From: Tulasnella sp. 424
Taxonomy: Eukaryota; Basidiomycota; Agaricomycetes; Cantharellales; Tulasnellaceae
Length of the DNA stretch: 64,000 nucleotides
Assembly (NCBI GenBank): GCA_019633425.1
Contig: WSUB01000011.1
Coordinates: 234,070-298,069 of the forward strand
Reading direction: 5' to 3'
The position numbers were made by a program, and so were the translations under genes. Shown piece by piece: positions 10,105-21,673 of this stretch (positions are counted from its first letter, which is position 1; each line of letters begins with the position of its first letter). A model generated the notes under the pieces. It had not been told where the DNA came from and did not search any database. It saw only the letters and a list, made by a program, of their open reading frames with translations.

Positions 10105-11893
10105 TCACATAGGCTCGTCGTCGGTGTCATAGAACTCGTCATCGTCCTCGTCGGCGCCGGCCAAGTTGGACAGGTCGACTTTGTAGCGCAGGATGCCGCC
10201 GATGCCACCAAAGCCTTTGACGAATTGGGAACCTTCTTGACTGCGGTTGGTGACGAACTAAATGGTAGAGAGGAAGGAGTTGAGCGGTGGTCGGGTATTG
10301 AGTTGGATGGAGGATCCGAGATGTGGAATGTACGTACCTCCAGCTTCGCACCGAAATCGCGGTAACGCTCAGCGAACCATTCGAGCAAGCTTTGAGCCTC
10401 AGCAGCTTGTTCCATCTCTTGACCTGTAGACTTGTCCATGAACTTTTCCTTGTCCTTTTCGTTCTCCTTGTTGCCATAAATGATGATTTCCTCTGAGCCG
10501 TACCAGAAGCCACGAGTGAGTCTCGACACAACGAGCATCACAGAGAATCTAGAACATCTCACCTCCGGCAGCGTTGCGAAGAACGTAGCGCATATGCGGC
10601 AAGTTCTCCCAGACGATGAGGGTTTCGACGGCACCCATTTCCAAAGCCTTGAGGGTGTCATCAATGCCGAAGCAGTACTTCCCACTGTCCTGGTTGATCT
10701 CATCGAAGTACTTCTCGATCAGCTTCTTCTCTTGGACGAATTTGACATTGGCGAGAGACTCCGCTGCGAGGTCAATAGCCTATGTCGCCTCATTTCAGCC
10801 CAGCCCAGCAGGTTCCACAATGAACGAGATACCTGATTGAACCCGTTCTCTCCACCGTAAGAGACGTCGACGACCTTGATGATCTTGGCTTGAAGACGCT
10901 GGTCGAAGAGGTCACTCTGACTGAGTTCCGTCTTGAAGTCGGCAGAACCAGCGAGGACGAGCCCAGCGACGTTGACCTTGTCGCCAGCGATGAAATGCTG
11001 GACAGCGAGTTCTCCAACTTTGCGCACGTAGTTGTGGCGCTTCTCGTCACGAAGACGGGCGAAACGAAGCGCGGACTGACCACCACGACCGTGCTTCTTC
11101 GGAAGATCGACGGTGAACTTGTGGATGACTTCGCGCGTGTTTCCGGCGAGAGTACCGAAAAGGGAACCGTTACCGTCCATGACGATGAAGCCGAACTTGG
11201 CATCTGACTCGAGAAGTTCTTCCAAAGCTTCGGTATGGAACTTGTTGTCGCAAAGGTAGAGAGACCTAGAAAAGAACGCGTGAACACGTGAGGATTTCTA
11301 AGAAAGAAAAAAAGGCCACAGCGCACGTACGTATTAATGGGCTTGTGAGGTTCGAAATCGAAGGAGACTTTCTTTTCCTTCCCTTCGTCTGTGAGAATAG
11401 TTCCAACGAAAAGGACCAGTCCGTTCGGAGGAACGCGGTTGTATAACTTGAGACGTTGCTGGGTACTCGTGATGGCGGCCAAGACAGACAGGCGGTTGAC
11501 ACGCGACTTGATGTTGGACGCGGTGCCGTATTCCTGTGTCAACATGTTTTGGATCTGAGAGATCTGGGCCCTCGGAGGAATGATCAGACTGATCATAGAG
11601 GTGCCGGCTCTACGGTGGAGGTTCACAGTCAGAGCGGGTGGGTCAATGCGGGACCGAGACGCCACTCACCCTCGAGCCGCATTTAAGCTCTTGATCAATT
11701 TCTTGACCTGAAAATCGCAAAATGAACACAGTGATGAGTTATATGGTTCACCTTGGGCTCTACGGAGCGCTGACCTTCCACATCTATAGAGCGGAAGGGC
11801 CATTATTAGCGTCAGGGGTCAAATTGGTGAGAGTGGGCGTGTCCAGCTCACCGCAATGTTCTGCTCAGCTTCATCTTGGGGAGCGCTCGACAT
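10105..11893 (-). CDS. SUP45: Eukaryotic peptide chain release factor subunit 1 (eRF1)
   Basis: This translation termination factor recognises all three stop codons and triggers peptide release together with the GTPase eRF3. It starts [14 protein letters not shown]. The N domain has [11 protein letters not shown], with the stop-codon-reading NIKS motif, and [14 protein letters not shown]. The M domain has [14 protein letters not shown], with the GGQ tripeptide that enters the peptidyl transferase centre. The C domain has [25 protein letters not shown], a conserved [17 protein letters not shown] segment and [18 protein letters not shown]. It ends in the acidic tail ([11 protein letters not shown]), stop at 10105-10107. 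About seven introns. It shares a 173-base intergenic region with the RWD-domain gene. Confidence 0.96.
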
Positions 11894-12066
11894 CTTGCCA
11901 ACGGAATTTCAGTCTTCCTCAAAGGCTAAACTGTGTAGTTCGCTGAAGGTCAGCGGTGGGCAGAGATCGGGGAGTCGTAGGGTGTGGTCTTGAATCAGAT
12001 TTTCTGGAGCTTGTATATGTTTATGTCATCCGCACGTTCACACACCTTCCCATCGCGGGTTAAACG

Positions 12067-13003
12067 ATGTTCCTCGCTATGACCATCTCCAACCAACTCG
12101 AAGAACTCCTCCTCATCAAGTCCTCTTTACTCCCTGGAGAGTCGATGGTCTTCGAAGGCGAGGGGGAGGTCGATGATTCGGGTCACACAGACCTCCAAGG
12201 TTTGAAATACTCCAAAGTTCTTGAGACGTTCTCGCACACGGGCGCAGTGCCAGAAGAATCACTAGGGGTTTCTCAAGCTCCTGTGACATTCACCGTAACG
12301 GCGCACTCCATATCAATTAGCGTTACGCTTGGAGAAACGTATCCAGAGACTCCGGAAGATTGGCGGGTTTCAATCCATGGCGAAACAATATCCCGACAGA
12401 GGCAGGAGCTATGGGACAAGAGGCTGAAGGAACGGCTTAAGGACCTTATTGAACATGAAGAAGCGTGCGTACCGGTTGCTTGAACGTATTCTTACTTTCT
12501 AGCCTGGCTAACACACCCTAAGCAATGTCGTATACCTGCTGCTTTGCGACTACGCGCTCCCCTTGATATCAGAAGAAGCCAGTCAGGGCGAACTTGAACC
12601 ACATGCAGAGAATACCCCGGTCTTGAATGAGGCCAACACTCTTCCTTCTGTGCCGTTCCACGCCTTGCTTTCATCTCACCACCTCATATCTCCCCAAAAG
12701 AGGAAGTCGCTGCTCAAGTGGTCGCAAGAGCTCAACCTAAATGGATTCGCCAAGGTTGGCTACCCTGGTATCATCTATGTAGAGGGAACGAAGGACGAAG
12801 TTGAAGAATTCGTTCAGAGGGTCAAGCAGATGCAGTGGCTGGCGTTGCGAGTGCGGTTTGAAGAACCCCTTCCTGGTACAAACACGAGCTCTCCCCATCA
12901 AGAGTGGGGGGAAGTCACGAAGGTTGGCGAGGCAATTGAAGAGATGAAGCGGAAAGGAAGGGAACAATTCATCATTAGCCTTGGCTTTGGGGCCGGCGAG
13001 TAA
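12067..13003 (+). CDS. RWD domain plus DUF1115 protein (RWDD2-like)
   Basis: The N-terminal half (residues 1-135; ISNQLEELLLIKSSLLPGE ... FTVTAHSISISVTLGETYP) has the RWD fold, ending in an amphipathic helix (ERLKDLIEHEEA). One short intron (about 12464-12523) then joins NVVYLLLCDYALPLI. The second half (LLSSHHLISPQKRKSLLKW, GFAKVGYPGIIYVEG, FVQRVKQMQWLALRVR) matches the DUF1115 region found after RWD domains in RWDD2A/B and related fungal proteins. RWD domains mediate protein interactions, for example in Gcn2 and E2-like factors; no enzymatic role is known for RWDD2-type proteins. A second in-frame ATG at 12079 could also serve. It is divergent from eRF1 and tail-to-tail with Rad1. Confidence 0.82.
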
Positions 13004-13132
13004 TGGAGATGGTGGGATTGTGCTGTGCTAGCACGTATTGATGTGGCTGGATTAGTTTATGTCAGGGCTTGGGGAGGTTGAGGGCAGTTTCACAATATGT
13101 CCATTCAATCGTCATCACTCAAAGCCAGACAC

Positions 13133-14727
13133 TTATGTAGACGTCAGCTCACGACAGAAACATAGAAAAAAAAAAGAACGTAGCGTACCGTAAACTCGAT
13201 AAAAGGGTTCGACTGCTTTCCGTCACTAACGACGGTGGGCATTTGGAACTGAAAGCTGAGAACGCCGCTTTCATCCATTCGTAGCGAGGTTCGGATAGAC
13301 CCTTGCAGAGCCTTTTGTATTTTGGCGATATGGGTGAAGCGATACCTAAGAGCCGAAAGGATCAATACCGCAGAACGAAGCAGGCAGGCTGAAAGGCACC
13401 TTACGTGAACTGAGTGAACTCTTCGCATTCGAATGATTGAAGCACCTCTCGATCGTTGGGGAAATCAAGTTCCGTGCTCCCGTATGCACTTATGCCGAGC
13501 AAACGGAAGGAAGGTTGGGCGCCGACGTCTCTTGCACTGGACGTCCTCCGTTCAACCGGTCGAGGGGCCTGACTGCTATTGCCTGTTGATGTGATGGGTA
13601 ACTGTTCCGTTGGGGGCGCACAGATGATGGCGAGCTTTTCAGTTGAGCTATCCAGTTCGGAAAGCGCTTCAGAAAGCCAAGATGACTGAGGGTTCTCCCC
13701 TATTAGCGACTGGCAGCCCTGGAGCTACCGCTTTGTCAAACCTTCATGATAATCTTAATTAGCCTAGATCGGAGGGTTAGAAAGGACATGAGATATTAGG
13801 CTCGAAGATAGGTGTACTTGTCTTCATCGTTAAAATCTAGCTCCATGTGAGGCTCTGGTTCCATGGTATTCAGTTTGCAAGTCGTCGTCGGACCGGAAGC
13901 ATCTTCTGACCTGGATCAACCAAATCTCAGCAGGAGGTCCGTGCCAAAGACGCATAGACTTACAAGGTGAGTGATATCGGATAACCTTCCCCTTCATACA
14001 TCATCCTCATCCCTGTCAGTTTTCCGCCCTTCTCACTCGGTAAAAAAAACCGTTCGATGCCAGCGCTACTTGTATTGAAGTCTCCAAATTCTCCCTCTTC
14101 TCCGCTCGCCCCCCATTTTCCCCGACCCCGGCCACGCGCACCAGCGGCTCCAGTACCGAATGAGCTTGGCATGGACCCAACGGCGCCGAATATATCAAGT
14201 ACGGTAAGTAAAGCCGCGAGGTCGATCTCAAAAGTAACGCCGTTTTCGGTACCCAGAGGGGGGTTGAACTCGTAAGTGTCGAACATTTGCTTTGGGAGAA
14301 TAGCTCGTGCTGATGAAATCGAGTGAGTAATCTAGAGAATAAGCATCGCAGATTCCTTGTAGAAGTTGTAATACTTACCAAGTAAGGTTCTCGAATCTTC
14401 AACGACTATGCTCAGGCCAGGCTCAAGAATGTTGAAGGTAGCTCTCTGGGACTAGAAAAGGACCTCGTCAAAGGTGTCTCGAGTATAAAATACACAACAC
14501 TTACATTAGAAAAATTGACACCCCGAAGAGTATTCGCGATGTTTCGGACTGTGAGTATTCAAGGTTAATTCCGGGACCAAATATCGGGGCGTTATAGAAT
14601 GTATTCTTGCCATCGTGTGTGCTAGCCACCAGAACCTACTGTGCAAGATGACTGCGTGTCTCACCATCGGAACGCGTTCTACTCACTGGTTTACTGTGCT
14701 GTGAAACTGTTTGGCTGAATACCATCG
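13133..14727 (-). CDS. RAD1: Checkpoint clamp subunit Rad1 (9-1-1 complex)
   Basis: This is the PCNA-like subunit of the Rad9-Rad1-Hus1 clamp, which loads at damaged DNA and activates the ATR/Mec1 checkpoint. The reading starts MVFSQTVSQHSKP. After an intron it gives VLVASTHDGKNTFYNAPIFG, a characteristic Rad1 N-terminal strand region. Later exons contain MFDTYEFNP, VTFEIDLAALLTVLDIFGA, a low-complexity RGRGRGKWG insert, and MRMMYEGEGYPISLTL, the conserved Rad1 segment before the interdomain connector. The C-terminal exons read RYRFTHIAKIQKALQGSIR, MDESGVLSFQFQMP and NPFIEFT. The last exon is short (ending LTST) and inferred from splice sites, so the end at 13133 is tentative. At least eight exons. 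It shares 318 bases of upstream sequence with the DNA-end-repair gene at 15046. Confidence 0.85.
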
Positions 14728-15045
14728 TGCCGAAGTTGGCTGGGTGGTGAAGTAGGGACGTCACGCGGGTCGACAAACACACAAGGCGAGAATGTCTGGA
14801 ATCCGAACACGCGGCGCGAAATGACCGCGACATATTTGAATACGAGTACAGTAGTTCTCTCAGCGATCGAATCATAATGACATTGTAGCCAGGGATGATA
14901 GCATCGTTGTTTCGAACATGGTCTGCGGCTTCTCGCACATTGCCGCCGTCTAGACCGGAATATTAGCGCTCTCCCCTCGTACGATCGACAAACAACGCGT
15001 CTTCGGCGCTCAGCAACCACACCAGGTCTTCCCTCCCCTTGAGCA
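14728..15045. promoter_or_regulatory. Shared upstream region of RAD1 and PNK1-like genes
   Basis: There are 318 bases between divergent start codons of two DNA-damage genes. There is no TATA box. CG-rich words such as ACGCGT (14995-15000) and TCACGCGGGTCGAC occur. ACGCGT is the yeast MCB-type element recognised by MBF/SBF-class factors; whether it acts here is inference. Confidence 0.4.
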
Positions 15046-17102
15046 ATGTCAAGCAGTAGAGGCAATGCGTCAACCAGCAAGTCTAAAGTCTCTTCTTCTC
15101 CCAATGGCAAGACAGCAGGTGGGACGCGGTTCGATCACTCGTAACGCGCCGGTTTCATTTACGACTGGATTGGTGACCGCGACAGCCTCGTCCTCGGCAA
15201 GCGGTGGTGTCCCAAAGCGGGCAAGAGCGGAGGATAGCGAACCTGTAGGATCATCCAAGGGCCCCGGGAAGGCAGCTAAATCGGAATCGGCCTCGACGTC
15301 GAACGGTGAGCCTCTCACTCTGGCGGTCCGAAGGAGGTACGAATACTGAAACCCAATACCTGCAGTTCACCCTTTCTTCCTTCCAAAAGCTGGAGGAGCG
15401 ACTTCCCCTATCCAATGGCTTGGCTGGCTGGGAGGCACCTGTCGCCACGGGGTCCATCTGCAGCCCAAAAGTTCCGCAAAGGTCGCCGCGTTTGATTTGG
15501 ACGGAACGTTGATCAAGCCAAAGTCGGGTGCAAGATTTGCGAAGGATCACGAAGACTGGAAATGGTGGACTGACGGGACAGTCATACCTAAGAAGCTGAA
15601 AGAGCTGGATGAAGAAGGGTGCGCCGCTTGCTCGACGGCGTCGATGCCCACGATTGCTAAGGACCAGCGACATGGTGCAGATACGCAATTGTCATCGTGA
15701 CGAACCAAGCACTAGGTGAACCACCAAAAGGGAAAGCCAAGGATGTGGATGCGCGTGCCAAGCTCCCAAGGTTCAAGAAGTTCTTCGACAAGCTTCCTTT
15801 AATCGCGTCGGCTGTAAGTCAGCCTTTGACCATTTTGGGAGATAACGCTGACGAGCGACTCGTCTCTCGCCTCAAAGATCCCAACCGTGCCGTTCCGCGT
15901 GTTTGTTGCTACCGCTAAGGACCAATATCGCAAACCAATTCCTGCGACTTGGTTCGAGCTGGAGAAGTTGTTCAAGAGTGAGGGAATCGAGATTGGCAAG
16001 TTTCCCGTGTCCTTTCCGTTTATAACTTCAAGGTTGAACTGACCTTCTTCCGTTAGACTTAAACAAGTCTTACTATGTTGGCGATGCTGCAGGGCGAGAT
16101 GGGGACCACAATATAACAGATCGCCTCTACGCTCAAAATATTGGGATCCCCTTCCTTACACCAGAGGTGGGTCGAGTCCCGAGAGACGCTCCTGCACCCA
16201 CACTTACAGCAATTCGACCTACTAGGAGTTCTTCCTGAACAAGCCTCCCAAAGCATTCAAGCCACGAGGGTTCCATCCTTCATCACTGCCCTCTGATCCC
16301 GAAGGCAAGTTTCTTTTCTCCAGCGAGTATTTTTAAACCTAATCAAATGCGGCGTCTTCGAATTAGCCCCCTTGTTCACTCCAACATCGACACCGCTTAT
16401 TCCTGCGAATCCGATCAAACCCGAGATTGTCCTGTTTGTGGGCTATCCAGCAGCTGGAAAGACTTCTTTCTATAAACGGCACTTTGCTCCCGCTGGATAT
16501 GTTCACGTGAATCAAGATACCCTCAAGACCAAGCCGAAGTGCCTGGCTGCGGTGCGCGAGGCAATAGCTAACGGCCAGAGCTGCGTTGTGGGTATGTGGA
16601 ACATTTTGATCATCTGCTTTGCCGTTCGAATTATTCCTGAACACGCCCGATTGCGTAGACAATACGAACCGAGATCTTGCCACGCGAGCTGACTATCATA
16701 AAATCGCTCGAGAACGCAACGTGTCAATACGGTAGGTCCCAAGCCCTCGCTGTCCCCTTCAAGACATTTAACATCCTACTTCCTTCAGTGCATTCGTGTG
16801 GAACGTCACTTTGGATCTTGCATGGCATATCAACCTTTACCGGGCACACTTCTTATCAGATGATGTCAAAGCCAATGAGGTCCGTTCCGGAAAAGGATCT
16901 CTCTCTGTGGCCCCCGACACTCACGTCTTCGATGCAGGCCACACGCGAAATGTTAGGGTATGGCGTGTTCACTCAGTATCAAAATGCCTTCCAACCACCG
17001 ACGATTGAAGAGGGATTCAGCGAGGTCAAGACTATCAATTGGATTTTCCAGGGTTCAGAAGAGGATCGACGTCGTTTCAATATGTACTTGGATGTTTCTT
17101 AG
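15046..17102 (+). CDS. PNK1: Bifunctional polynucleotide 3'-phosphatase / 5'-kinase
   Basis: This enzyme prepares broken DNA ends for ligation by removing 3'-phosphates and phosphorylating 5'-hydroxyls. The start at 15046 (MSSSRGNASTSKSKVSSSPN) is chosen because a 67-bp intron (15119-15185, GT...AG) restores frame into KRARAED, a basic nuclear-type segment. The phosphatase is HAD-type with motif VAAFDLDGTL, then EDWKWWTDG, IVIVTNQ, KDQYRKP and SYYVGDAAGRDGDHN. A linker (FLNKPPKAFKPRGFHP) leads to the kinase P-loop GYPAAGKTSF, then VHVNQDTLK and the DNTNRDLATR segment. The end reads FQPPTIEEGFSEVKTINW. There is no FHA domain, as in other fungal members. Many introns. It ends 52 bases from the convergent thioredoxin-PITH gene. 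Confidence 0.93.
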
Positions 17103-17154
17103 ATGGGCGACACAAGTACAGTAGTCCTCCCCTCCGTTGTCGATGCACATGCCT

Positions 17155-18543
17155 TTAGTCGTCTTCTGTCTTCTTCAAACCCGCCAGCGAAGGGGTCCTA
17201 TGGAAATGGAACATTGGTGCTTCAGAAGGAAGGCATTGGCAGATTGAGAATCGGCGACACTCACGCAACAGGTTGACCGTAAACATCGATTGCATCAATT
17301 CGTGTCTCGTCGAGACCTCCGTGGTTTGAGCTTACGAATATCTGCAACAGAAAGTAACGACCCTTAATGTCAAATTGCCGGTCAGAACCGGAAAACCGAC
17401 TTACATGGAGCGAGTTGACTCGCTGAAGGCGAACGAATCGAAGGTGGATGTGCTTTCCTTCTGCGACAAAGTCCTCTGGCACAGTAATCTCCTGCACAAC
17501 GGCGGGCTCCTTCGCATCTTCGATATCATCGAATCCAAGGGCAGGTTTGTTGATGTCGAGCTTGATGTCCTTGGGTCCTTGTTGAGCATCCTTGGTGTGG
17601 ATGACGATCGACCGAATTCGAACGACTTGATTGAACTACAATCGACGTGAGTCAGCTAGCACCCCCACTCATACATCAGTAAACGCACAGGAATGGTCAG
17701 CAGAAGCTGCTCGTCTGCGTCGCTCTCTAGATAGGCCGGACCGGAATTTCGAAGTCGGCTCTCGATGATGGACTTCAAGGTATGCTCCGGATTCTCGTTC
17801 AGACAATTGACTTGTGTGAGATCGAGGTACTCGAGGAGTGACACCTGTAATTGGTGTTGCTCGTTAGCATCGCCCCGCGACGGGTAGGGTGGGACTCGTA
17901 CATCAGATGGTGCTGGCCCCGACTCTCCCGAGCCCGATGCTTCGCTACTTTCGCTAGGCTTGGGTGCGTGTTTCACAACGAGAGCTCGAAGACCTCGGGG
18001 ATCAGCTCCTTTGAGCTCGCCGACTACCTTCTTGTCCTTGATAACCACGAACGTGGGCATGGCCGAGACCTACAAGGTGTAAGTCAGCGGAGGCTCTGGT
18101 TTATTGCCAAAGATCATGTACATTGTATTTCTTCGCGACTGGTTGCAATTTGTCTACATCGACTTTGGTGAAAGTCACTGTCTTGAACTGTCCGTGGGGA
18201 TTTCGCAGTTGCTTTAGCTATGTGTCGACGCGATATGGGACGAAATACACACCTCATCCGCCAGCTGGGAATATACCGGGGCAATCGTGCTATAAGACCA
18301 TAAAATTAAGAACGCATCGCTCGAATAATAAAGCCATCCATATCTTCTTACTGGCATGGGCCGCACCAGCTATCGAAATAATACGAGGGAGGTTGCAGGT
18401 TGGTGTCAATGAGTAAGCGAAAACACCAAGTCACTGCGAGGACTCACGTAGCGTGGAAGTCGATGACAACGACAGGTTTGGTATCTAAGAGTTGATTCAA
18501 CTCGCTTTCCTTATTGATGTGTCTGAGGAATGGAGAGGCCATT
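17155..18543 (-). CDS. Thioredoxin domain plus PITH domain protein (TXNL1-like)
   Basis: The N-terminal thioredoxin fold starts MASPFLRHINKESELNQLL, followed by VVVIDFHATW leading to the CxxC active site after an intron. It continues with MPTFVVIKDKKVVGELKGA. A Ser/Gly/Glu-rich linker follows. The PITH domain (proteasome-interacting thioredoxin C-terminal domain) covers LLEYLDLTQVNCLNE, VVRIRSIVIHT, PALGFDDIEDA, VHLRFV-type strands and LDETRIDAIDVYGQPVA. TXNL1 relatives bind the 26S proteasome lid near Rpn11 and act as a redox-active cofactor. The frame after VYGQPVA meets a GTGAGT donor. Splicing to the AG at about 17199 gives TPSLAGLKKTEDD and a stop at 17155; without splicing the protein would end at 17261. 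The gene is divergent from VMA8. Confidence 0.87.
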
Positions 18544-18768
18544 GTAGTAAGTGGTTGACGGGAGGTTGGTTGAAGGGAGCGAGGCGCGTCGGACCTTGCC
18601 GCCTTCCTTATTGGGATTGGAAATGAGGCGCGGGAACTATGGTGTGTCCGGTTCCAGATTCGACCGCCGATTAGCCCCTGCGCCCGGAATCTGGTGCATA
18701 CCTCCTCTCTCTGAATTACCAAAAATACCAACCTGGGCATCACATCAAGACCATAATCAGAGTCCAAT

Positions 18769-19757
18769 ATGTCTGGAACTGGACCGCGAGAAGCGATTTT
18801 CCCGACGCGAATGGCCCTGACCAACACCAAGTTGAGGTTAAAGGGTGCTCAGACCGGTCACTCGCTGTTGGCAAAGAAGCGAGATGCTCTTACCACGAGA
18901 TTCAGATCAATCTTGAAGAAAGTGGACGAGGTAAGAGCCTTTCAACCTCTTGATTCTCAGCCCAGGACGCTTACCTTATGTTGCTCGTAACCCCTGTACG
19001 CACAATACCTGCGATATACAAGGCCAAGAGAAAAATGGGACGAGTGATGCAGCTTGCATCTTTCTCCCTAGCAGAAGTCACCTATGCGACCGGTGACATT
19101 TCGTATCAGGTTCAAGAATCTGTCAAAACCGCGTCGTTCAAAGTCAAGGCCAAGCAAGACAACGTATCTGGTGTGCTGTTGCCCGCCTTTGAAGTGGATC
19201 GGGATCCAAGTGGAAGCGGTAAGCATGATGTTTTTATGCAGGTCTTGCCTTATCGTCCCAGTCCGGGACTCACTGATAACACATCAATCCTTAGACTTTA
19301 ATTTGACGGGTCTCGGACGAGGTGGTCAACAAATTCAGAAATCAAAAGAGGTCTACGCCAAGGCCGTTGAAACTTTGGTTGAGCTTGCCTCTTTACAAAC
19401 GGCCTTTACGATCCTGGACGAAGTTATTAAAGCAACGAACCGGAGAGTGAACGCCATCGAGCACGTCGTCATCCCCAAGCTGGAGAATACCATCAAGTAT
19501 GTCATGAGCGAGCTCGATGAGATGGACAGAGAGGAGTTCTTCAGGTAGGATGTCAATTCTCATGAATGCAAGCTTGAAGTTAATCCGAGTGATGATCTCG
19601 TAGGCTGAAGAAAGTTCAAGGCAAAAAGAAGCGGGACGCGGCAACTGCAGAAGCTAAGAAACTACAGGACAGTAAAGCAGCTGAAGAAGACACCGGGGAC
19701 GGTTCGACAGCACCAACGAATCTTTTGGAAGAGAAGGACGAAGATGTGATTTTCTAA
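18769..19757 (+). CDS. VMA8: V-type proton ATPase subunit D
   Basis: This is the central rotor stalk subunit of the vacuolar H+-ATPase V1 sector; it couples ATP hydrolysis to rotation of the proteolipid ring. It starts [19 protein letters not shown], followed by [19 protein letters not shown]. That is the hallmark N-terminal helix of subunit D. Later exons give [67 protein letters not shown] and [20 protein letters not shown]. The C-terminal helix reads [20 protein letters not shown]. The acidic end is EEKDEDVIF. Four introns, all restoring the helical coiled coil. Length is about 260 residues, as expected. Confidence 0.96.
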
Positions 19758-19796
19758 TTGGTTCACTTTACACAAGCCTTGTACTACATTCATGGT

Positions 19797-20123
19797 TTAA
19801 ACTCGTGCGCGCGTGTCCCCTTGATAGTTTCGTTGAGTAAGGATAGCCTCGTTAAGGAAAAGTCTAGGCTTTAGGTATTCTTGATACTCCTTATCAAGCT
19901 TAACCTTGTTTCTGCACTGACTAGAACTAGCGCACGTCCATCTCAACGTCCGCCGCATATTTATCACGACCTCGTCATCTGCGCCGAGATCGGTCACCGT
20001 CGCGCAGCATGTGTCCAGTCGTGTCCACTCATCATATTCAGCAAAAGGGTAACTAGTTGTTAGAGTGACATGGTACAATCCGTTGAAAAATGCTCTACAA
20101 CGAACTGTCAGCGCCAAAGACAT
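19797..20123 (-). CDS. Small ORF of unknown function
   Basis: A 108-codon open frame lies between the convergent VMA8 gene and the RGG-rich gene. It starts MSLALTVRCRAFFNG and ends NYQGDTRARV. It includes six cysteines and a mixed composition without signal peptide, membrane segment or recognised domain. Its start lies about 100 bases downstream of the RGG-gene stop on the same strand, so it may be a separate short gene, a 3' UTR frame of that gene, or chance. I do not recognise it. Confidence 0.25.
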   Translation of the reverse strand: MSLALTVRCRAFFNGLYHVTLTTSYPFAEYDEWTRLDTCCATVTDLGADDEVVINMRRTLRWTCASSSQCRNKVKLDKEYQEYLKPRLFLNEAILTQRNYQGDTRARV

Positions 20124-20224
20124 ATTAAAAGAGCTGTGAGTAACCTACCTTCACTCCTACAACTCGATTGAGGCGTTCCAGGTACCAAGAGTTGCTGTTT
20201 CAATTCACCGATCATAGTGTCATA

Positions 20225-21474
20225 TCACACCGCTGTCCCGGGAGCAGGAGTAGCGGAAGAACTTGGTTCAGTAGATGTTTGTTGACCGCCGCTCGAGCTT
20301 TCGTTAGCCCCAGTTTCAGCAGGACGTTGACTGGGCCCGCCTCCTCTTCCGCCGCGACCTCCTCCTCTGGCCCGTCCTCGTCCCCCACGACCAGGCCGAG
20401 GAGCATACGTCCCCCTGCTATTTACCCACTCATCACCCTTCTCAGCATCCCACTCTCTCCCTCCCTGCCTCGCCAGCTTTCTCTCAATAGCCTCGGAACG
20501 TTGCGCGTCGATTTGCTCCTGTTGTTTGCGCCTTTCCTGGTCCTTAGCTGCTCTGGCGCCTCGCTCCGCTCTTTGGCGGCCAGCCTCTTCCTTTCGCTTC
20601 TCCTCGTCGGCAGCCACGGTTGCCGAGTAGTGATATTGATCCGCTTCTACCTCCTTTGGATGGTGGACAGCAAACGTGTCAGATGTGTACAGACTTCCTA
20701 ATATGGAAATTTTACGAACCTCCCGCCTTGCCAGAATCTCCTGGTTTTTCTGGCGCATTCTTTCCATGACCTTTTCTAGCTCCTCGGAGGACAGTTTATC
20801 CTGTCAAATGGGACGGTGTTATAGTGTTTGAGATGAGCTCGTTATTGACTGAAACTGTGACTTACATTTTTCAAGCCACCGGTGTTGATTCTATCGGGAT
20901 TGCTGTACAGTTGCGGAACAGCAGGCCTCTTGGCAGGAAGTTTCCCCTGCTTCTTAGCATCAGATGCAGGTGTGGTAGGGGTTGCAGGGGTCTCGTTGGC
21001 GTCGGGGGATGCTGCAGTCGCAGGCGCGTCGTCAGGTTTCCCTGGCTCGACGCTCAGCTTTGCGACAGCCTCGGTGACTTCCGCCACGCTCTCTTCTTTC
21101 TTGGAGTCTTCCGCTGTAGCCGCTCGCTCATCGCCATCTTTTTGGTCCTCCGCTTGGGCAGCACGAGGTGCAGGGTGGCCACCTCGTCCACCACGCCTGC
21201 CACGAGCTCGCCCGCGGCCCGCCGCGCTCTCTTCTTTCTTGGAGTCTTCCGCTGTAGCCGCTTGCTCATCACCATCTTCTTGGTCCTCCGCTCGGACAGC
21301 ACGAGGTGCAGGGTGGCCACCTCGTCCACCACCTCTGCCACCACGAGCTCGTCCGCGGGCTCTGCCCCGACCCCTGCCGCCTCTAGCTGGCTGTGGGTTG
21401 TCGAGATCGTTATTAGAGATAGCATTCGCTTGGGCCTGAGGCTTCTCTGGGGTAGTTGATTCGGCCGATGCCAT
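20225..21474 (-). CDS. RGG/RG-rich protein with CCDC9-like helical segment
   Basis: The first exon (211 codons, start 21472-21474) has an R/G-rich region (GRGRGRARGRARGGRGGGRG) typical of RNA-binding RGG boxes. It also has two near-identical tandem modules, each with GGRGGHPAPRA, AEDQxDGDExAATAEDSKKEES. PAKRPAVPQLYSNPDRINTGG follows. Later exons give KLSSEELEKVMERMRQKNQE, a charged helix (RAAKDQERRKQQEQIDAQRS), GGREWDAEKGDEW and a second RGG tract (PRPGRGGRGRARGGG). The ELEKxMxRMRxKNQE and REWDxxKGDEW segments recall the animal CCDC9 family and its fungal relatives, linked to mRNP/exon-junction biology. Assignment to that family is tentative. The protein probably acts on RNA (inference). Confidence 0.7.
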
Positions 21475-21673
21475 GTCGGGGTGTCGGGGTGTGAGGGGAA
21501 GAGAGGAGGCGGGGACTTAAGGTCGAGGTTAGCGGTAACCAAGACTCCGACACGATCCGAGTCGACCGATGAGATCAGAGACTGCTCACCCGCACCCACA
21601 TGCAATTATGATTTAAAGTCTCTCTCCCACCACCACCACCAAGTCTCTCCCATCCACTCCTCACTCCTCTACC
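21475..21673. promoter_or_regulatory. Compact bidirectional promoter of the RGG-protein and PGK1 genes
   Basis: There are 199 bases between divergent starts. Just before the PGK1 ATG a strong C/T tract (21620-21672) occurs, the arrangement seen in highly expressed fungal glycolytic genes, where transcription starts at pyrimidine tracts. No TATA box was found. Confidence 0.45.
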
